Source: Candidatus Woesearchaeota archaeon (GTDB lineage Archaea; Nanobdellota; Nanobdellia; Woesearchaeales; WJKL01). From it: a stretch of DNA of 8,985 nt. The DNA lies in contig JAHWIT010000059.1 in the NCBI GenBank assembly GCA_019322455.1, positions 1-8,985 of the forward strand, read 5' to 3'. Each line of letters opens with the position of its first letter. The first letter of the stretch is position 1. Shown here piece by piece: positions 5,359-8,985 of this stretch. The translations under genes were made by a program, and so were the position numbers. A model generated the notes under the pieces. The model did not search any database. It saw only the letters and a program-made list of their open reading frames with translations, and had not been told where the DNA came from.

Positions 5359-5425
5359 TGTCGGGGTGGGACACGCGGTTAGTTGTGCAGTAATGGGAAG
5401 GATAAAATAGTTGCGAAGCAACTAG
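5359..5425. repeat. GC-rich direct repeat, right copy (DUF99 5' side)
   Basis: Same orientation and block order as 4715-4785: TGTCGGGGTGGG (5359-5370), TTAGTTGTG (5379-5387), TGGGAAGG (5394-5401), and a GAA-loop hairpin (5408-5424). It starts 16 bp from the DUF99 start codon and would form much of the DUF99 leader if transcription begins upstream. On the plus strand the hairpin is followed by T-rich DNA (5426-5459), which looks like a terminator for a plus-strand RNA, although no plus-strand gene is just upstream. The remaining gap up to 5514 holds only the promoter of the hexosamine operon. Confidence 0.65.
5408..5424. other. Perfect hairpin TAGTTGC-GAA-GCAACTA
   Basis: A 7-bp stem with a GAA loop. 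After one A/G mismatch, three more A-T pairs (5404-5406 with 5426-5428) extend it. It corresponds to the hairpin at 4767-4785 with a paired A-T to G-C replacement in the stem. Confidence 0.6.
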
Positions 5426-5471
5426 TTTCTTAATTCTTATTTCTTTTTTCATAACAAAAGAAACAGTAATA

Positions 5472-5508
5472 CTTATATATAATAGTTTTTCTTGTTGCTT
5501 ATAGGGGG
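5472..5508 (+). promoter_or_regulatory. Promoter and ribosome binding site of the hexosamine operon
   Basis: TATA box TTATATATAA (5473-5482) predicts transcription from about 5503. That gives a very short leader that begins at the SD-like AGGGGG (5503-5508), which is 6 nt before the ATG at 5515. Confidence 0.65.
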
Positions 5509-5514
5509 CATATA

Positions 5515-6927
5515 ATGCTTGTAGAATCTTTTTCAGGAATTCGTGGACTGTATAAAGAAGATTTAACAGATGACATTATAATAAACTATGTTGTTTCTTA
5601 TTCAAATTTTATCAAAAAAACAGGAAATAAAATAGTTATAGGTTCAGATACAAGATCATCTTCTAATAAAATAAAAGAACTTATGAAAAAAACATTTTTA
5701 GAACAAGGAATTGATATTATTGATACAGGTTATAATACAACCCCTGCAATCCAAGAAGGCATCAGACACTTCAAAGCAAACGGAGGAGTTATGATTACTG
5801 CTTCTCATAATGAACCAGAATACAATGGATGGAAATTCATGAGAAATAATGGATCCATGTTAAAACCAAAAGAAATAAAAGAAGTGATAGAAAATAGCAA
5901 AAATCCAATCTCTAATCCAAAAGAAAAAGGAAAAGAAGAAAATAAAGAAAAAGAACTCCAGGAGATTTATGTTGATTTTGTTCTAAATATAGTTGGACAG
6001 GAAAGAATAAATAAAATAAAAGATTCAAATCTTAAAATAATTGTTGATCCAAATGGCGGAACAGCAGCAACAATAATCAAACCTCTTCTTGAAAAATTAA
6101 ATGTTAATGTCATAGAAAAGAATATGGAATTAGGAGTATTCAATAGACTAATTGAACCAAACCAAGAATCACTATCTTATCTAGCAGATGAAATAAAAAA
6201 ATTAAATGCTGATTTAGGAGCTGGCTGGGACTGTGATGGTGATAGAGTAGAATTAGTTATACCAAACAATTCAGAATTCTCAAAACAACAAGGTAGAATG
6301 TTGTCTGGCCAATATATCTTAGCATTATTAGTAGAAGAAGTTATGTCAGATTACAAAGGAGAAAATAAAATAGTTGTAACTAATGATGCAACCTCTAACC
6401 TAGTAACAGAAATTGCAAAAAAATACAATGCAAATGTTATTGAAGTTGAAGTAGGAGAAATAAATGTTGTTGACAAAATGGATGAATTAAATGCTCCTGT
6501 CGGAGGAGAAGGTTCTAGCTCTGGTGGAATATTTCCACCATCAAAATGCAGAGACGGAATATTAACATTAGTAATAATCTTAGCTTTAATTGCAAAAAGA
6601 AAAAAGAAAATAACAGAAATCTTACAGGAATTTCCAAAATATTACAATTCAAGAACAAAAATGCAATGTTCAGCTGAACAAGCAATCCAACTAAGAAAAA
6701 AACTAGAAGAATATTGGAAAGACAAATCAAAAGAAATAAGAAAAACAGGAGATGAAACAGGAGGCCTAAAAATAATAATGCAGGATAATTCCTGGATTTG
6801 GTATAGAGCATCTAAAACAGAAGCAGGGGTTTTTAGAATAATAACAGACGCTAAATCAAAACAAAAAGCAGATGAATTACTGCAAAAAGGAGAAAAAGCT
6901 TTTAAAGAATGTGAATCCAAGGTGTAA
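5515..6927 (+). CDS. glmM: Phosphohexomutase, probable phosphoglucosamine mutase
   Basis: An alpha-D-phosphohexomutase of 470 aa. From its neighbours it most likely converts glucosamine-6-phosphate to glucosamine-1-phosphate; the sequence alone would also allow phosphomannomutase or phosphoglucomutase. Four family sites are visible: the N-terminal FSGIRG (6-11); the catalytic phosphoserine loop TASHNEPEYNG with S97; the Mg-binding DCDGDR (239-244); and the sugar-specificity loop GGEGSSSGG (330-338), followed by the RDGI stretch. The C-terminal phosphate-binding loop reads RASKTEAG (431-438), whereas the family norm is close to RxSGTEP, so G and P are replaced by K and A. Length is normal. First gene of a three-gene operon; its last codons carry AAGGTG, the ribosome binding site of the next gene, one base before its ATG. 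Confidence 0.92.
   Translation: MLVESFSGIRGLYKEDLTDDIIINYVVSYSNFIKKTGNKIVIGSDTRSSSNKIKELMKKTFLEQGIDIIDTGYNTTPAIQEGIRHFKANGGVMITASHNEPEYNGWKFMRNNGSMLKPKEIKEVIENSKNPISNPKEKGKEENKEKELQEIYVDFVLNIVGQERINKIKDSNLKIIVDPNGGTAATIIKPLLEKLNVNVIEKNMELGVFNRLIEPNQESLSYLADEIKKLNADLGAGWDCDGDRVELVIPNNSEFSKQQGRMLSGQYILALLVEEVMSDYKGENKIVVTNDATSNLVTEIAKKYNANVIEVEVGEINVVDKMDELNAPVGGEGSSSGGIFPPSKCRDGILTLVIILALIAKRKKKITEILQEFPKYYNSRTKMQCSAEQAIQLRKKLEEYWKDKSKEIRKTGDETGGLKIIMQDNSWIWYRASKTEAGVFRIITDAKSKQKADELLQKGEKAFKECESKV
6919..6924 (+). promoter_or_regulatory. Ribosome binding site inside the glmM 3' end
   Basis: AAGGTG lies 4 nt before the ATG at 6929 and inside the last codons of the mutase gene. It fixes the nucleotidyltransferase start at MKAVIMAAG rather than at an in-frame ATG 57 bases further upstream, and implies coupled translation. 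Confidence 0.7.
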
Positions 6928-6928
6928 T

Positions 6929-7624
6929 ATGAAGGCAGTTATAATGGCAGCAGGAAAAGGAACAAGAATGCTTCCTTTAACAGAATCTATCCCTAAAGTC
7001 CTAGTAGAAATAAATGGCAAACCTTTTCTATATTATGTTCTTGAAAACTTAAAAAAAGCAGGATTTAATGATATTGGAATAATTGTTGGATATAAAAAAG
7101 AAAAATTTCCAGAATTTCTTAAAAAATATAATTTCAAAGCAGAATTAATTGAACAAAAAGAGCAAAAAGGAACAGGCCATGCAGTAATGCAGGCAAAAGA
7201 TTTCTGCAAAAATGAAAACTTCATAGTTTTAGGAGGAGATAATTTATTCTCAATAAAAGATCTAAAAGCAGTAAAACAACAAGATGAATTCTGTTATGTT
7301 GTAGGAAAAGAAGTCAATAATCCAGAAAAATATGGTGTTTTAATAACAAAAGATGATAAATTAATTGAAATCAAAGAAAAACCAAAAGAATTTGTAGGAA
7401 ATCTAATTAATATTGGTTTATACAAATTCACTTCTGAAATCTGGGATGCTCTGGATAAAATAGAATTATCAGAAAGAGGAGAACTTGAATTAACTGATGC
7501 AATTACAATTCTGGCTCAAAAAGACAAAGTTAAAGTTCTAAAACTAAAAGATTATTGGCTTGATCTCGGTTCAAAAGAAGATATTCCGAAAATAGAAGAA
7601 TTCTTCAAAAAATGTGCGGAATAA
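6929..7624 (+). CDS. Sugar-1-phosphate nucleotidyltransferase, single domain
   Basis: A 231-aa nucleotidyltransferase that joins a sugar-1-phosphate to an NTP, releasing pyrophosphate. Motifs: AAGKGTRMLPLT (7-18) with K23 (SIPK) for the nucleotide; GTGHA (81-85); GGDN (102-105) with D104 as a likely metal ligand; then NIGLYKF and WLDLGSKEDI near the C-terminus. The operon position between a GlmM-like mutase and GlmS suggests UTP:glucosamine-1-phosphate or N-acetylglucosamine-1-phosphate uridylyltransferase activity, but glucose- or mannose-1-phosphate specificity cannot be excluded. It ends right after the nucleotidyltransferase domain, without the left-handed beta-helix acetyltransferase domain that bifunctional archaeal and bacterial GlmU proteins carry. 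The start at MKAVIMAAG is chosen from the AAGGTG site and the conserved N-terminus. Its last 13 bp overlap glmS. Confidence 0.92.
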   Translation: MKAVIMAAGKGTRMLPLTESIPKVLVEINGKPFLYYVLENLKKAGFNDIGIIVGYKKEKFPEFLKKYNFKAELIEQKEQKGTGHAVMQAKDFCKNENFIVLGGDNLFSIKDLKAVKQQDEFCYVVGKEVNNPEKYGVLITKDDKLIEIKEKPKEFVGNLINIGLYKFTSEIWDALDKIELSERGELELTDAITILAQKDKVKVLKLKDYWLDLGSKEDIPKIEEFFKKCAE

Positions 7625-8985
7625 TAGGGTATAAAGGATTTAGAAATGCAAACGAAGTTGCTGTCAAAGGTTTAAAAAAATTAGAATATCGTGGATATGA
7701 TTCCTGGGGAATAGCACTTAAACAAGATAATGAATTAAAGTTAACAAAAAAAGTTGGAAAAATAGGAGAAGAAGAAAATTTTTCTAAAGAAAATTCAAAA
7801 ATAGCAATAGGCCACACAAGATGGGCAACACACGGAGAAGTAAATGAACAAAATGCTCATCCACATTTTTCTTCAAATAAAGATATAGTAGTTGTACATA
7901 ATGGAATTATTGAAAATTATGAAGAACTAAAAAATGAATTAAAAGAAAAAGGCTACAGCTTCTTATCAAAAACAGATACAGAGGTTATTCCCCACTTAAT
8001 AGAAGAATTTTCAAAAAACAATGATTTTGAAAATGCTGTTAAATTAACATTAAAAAGATTAAATGGAACATTTGCAGTTGTTATTCTTAATAAAGATTCA
8101 GATAAGATAATTGCAGCAAGAAGAGCCTCTCCTTTAATTATAGGCATTGGAAAAGATGAATTCTTTATTGCATCTGACGTGCCTGCATTTATAGAATATA
8201 CAAAAGATGTTATTTTCTTAGAAGATGATGATATTGTAGTAATAGATAATAACTATAAAATATCAAATTTTGAAACAGGAAAAACAATAGAAAGAAAACC
8301 AGTAAAAATAGAATGGGACGCAGAACAAGCACAAAAAGGAAATTACGAACATTTCATGCTGAAAGAAATCTTTGAACAGCCTTCTTCAATAAAAAACACA
8401 ATAAGTTCTAGAATAAAAGACAGCAAAGTTATTTTTGAAGATTTTAATTTGCCTGAAGATTATCTTAAAACAATAAACAGAATAGTAATTATTGCCTGTG
8501 GAACATCTTGGCATTCAGGTTTAGTTGGAAAATTTATAATAGAAGCATTAGGAAAAATTCCAGTAGAAGTTGATTATGCATCTGAATTTAGATATAGAAA
8601 TCCAGTTATCAACAATAAAACATTAATAATAGCAATAAGCCAGTCAGGAGAAACAGCAGATACATTAGCAGCAATTAAAGAAGCAAAATCAAAAGAAGCA
8701 AAAGTATTGTCAATCTGCAATGTTCTTGGTTCTTCAATACCAAGAGAATCAGATACAACAATATATACAAGAGCTGGAATTGAAATAGGAGTCGCTTCAA
8801 CAAAAGCATTCACATCCCAATTATCAGTTTTATATTTATTTGGCGTTTACTTAGCACAATTAAAAAACACCTGGCCAGAATCCCATCTTATTGAAAGAAT
8901 AGAATTCATAAAAAGAATTCCAGAACAAATAGAATTTGTATTAAGCAAAGAAAAATCCATAATAGACTGTGCAAAAGAATACTAT
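7612..8985 (+). CDS. glmS: Glutamine-fructose-6-phosphate aminotransferase (3' partial)
   Basis: GlmS makes glucosamine-6-phosphate from fructose-6-phosphate and glutamine, the entry step of hexosamine synthesis. The frame starts in the overlap with the nucleotidyltransferase and is open to the window edge: 458 residues of about 600. Glutaminase domain: nucleophile C2 (MCGIIG), YRGYDSWG (26-33), GHTRWATHG (67-75), HNGIIENY (from 96) and KTDTE. Linker: NYEHFMLKEIFEQP. First sugar-isomerase (SIS) domain: ACGTSWHSG (295-303), SQSGET (343-348) and VASTKAF (394-400), which bind the sugar phosphate. Most of the second SIS domain and the C-terminus lie outside. In RGYDSWG, W replaces the common A. 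No SD is evident; the 13-bp overlap suggests translational coupling. No frameshift or internal stop is seen. Confidence 0.97.
   Translation, partial: MCGIIGYKGFRNANEVAVKGLKKLEYRGYDSWGIALKQDNELKLTKKVGKIGEEENFSKENSKIAIGHTRWATHGEVNEQNAHPHFSSNKDIVVVHNGIIENYEELKNELKEKGYSFLSKTDTEVIPHLIEEFSKNNDFENAVKLTLKRLNGTFAVVILNKDSDKIIAARRASPLIIGIGKDEFFIASDVPAFIEYTKDVIFLEDDDIVVIDNNYKISNFETGKTIERKPVKIEWDAEQAQKGNYEHFMLKEIFEQPSSIKNTISSRIKDSKVIFEDFNLPEDYLKTINRIVIIACGTSWHSGLVGKFIIEALGKIPVEVDYASEFRYRNPVINNKTLIIAISQSGETADTLAAIKEAKSKEAKVLSICNVLGSSIPRESDTTIYTRAGIEIGVASTKAFTSQLSVLYLFGVYLAQLKNTWPESHLIERIEFIKRIPEQIEFVLSKEKSIIDCAKEYY

Noticed and set aside
5155..5382. 75-codon plus-strand frame opposite the DUF99 start
   Set aside because: It overlaps a strongly conserved DUF99 gene in antisense and shows no recognisable protein pattern.
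4691..5425. CRISPR array
   Set aside because: Only two long copies and one fragment exist, imperfect and separated by a whole gene; there are no regular spacers and no cas genes.
5359..5456. tRNA or split tRNA in the GC-rich intergenic repeat
   Set aside because: The G-rich start suggested a tRNA acceptor, but no T-loop (GTTCGA-type), anticodon arm or matching 3' acceptor strand could be found on either strand.
6515..6920. Two minus-strand open frames opposite the mutase gene (98 and 92 codons)
   Set aside because: They are antisense shadows of a well-supported gene, full of Leu/Phe/Ser from Lys/Glu-rich codons, with no motif or promoter.
6872..6928. Upstream ATG at 6872 as start of the nucleotidyltransferase
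   Set aside because: It would add 19 residues from inside the mutase gene ahead of the conserved MKAVIMAAG start; the AAGGTG site fits the ATG at 6929.

Overview
The window looks like an archaeal chromosome, most likely a small-genome DPANN lineage such as Woesearchaeota or Pacearchaeota. The domain call rests on an ABCE1/Rli1 gene and a DUF99 gene (families of archaea and eukaryotes, or of archaea), TATA-type promoters about 27 bp ahead of starts, and start sites that are leaderless or have short leaders. The lineage call is inferred from the very AT-rich bases, tight gene packing and small lineage-type proteins; nothing in the window proves it.

Layout: (1) 1-779 (+), the 3' part of a MacB/FtsX-type ABC permease. 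(2) 791-1294 (-), a very acidic protein of unknown function. (3) 1369-2307 (-), a radical SAM enzyme of BioB/HydE type with unusual cysteine spacing, preceded at 2319-2480 (-) by a 53-residue zinc-ribbon protein, probably as one operon. (4) 2535-4340 (+), ABCE1, divergent from the zinc-ribbon gene, with one TATA box midway between the two start codons. (5) 4345-4593 (-), a small two-helix membrane protein. (6) 4782-5342 (-), a DUF99 protein with an imperfect GC-rich direct repeat at each end. (7) 5515-8985 (+), a hexosamine operon: phosphohexomutase (GlmM-like), sugar-1-phosphate nucleotidyltransferase, and glmS, which runs off the right edge.

The last three genes fit together as a UDP-GlcNAc route: GlmS makes glucosamine-6-phosphate, the mutase makes glucosamine-1-phosphate, and the nucleotidyltransferase makes the nucleotide sugar. 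The nucleotidyltransferase has no C-terminal acetyltransferase domain, so the acetylation step must come from elsewhere. ABCE1 is the ribosome recycling/splitting ATPase.

The most striking observations are: an ABCE1 that has lost exactly the four cysteines expected to hold one of its two [4Fe-4S] clusters while keeping the four for the other; a symmetric bidirectional promoter; a pair of GC-rich repeats ending in compensatory GAA-loop hairpins that bracket the DUF99 gene; and a CX4CX2C radical SAM motif paired with a tiny zinc ribbon. No tRNA, rRNA, CRISPR array or transposase was seen, and no gene-free stretch exceeds about 190 bp.
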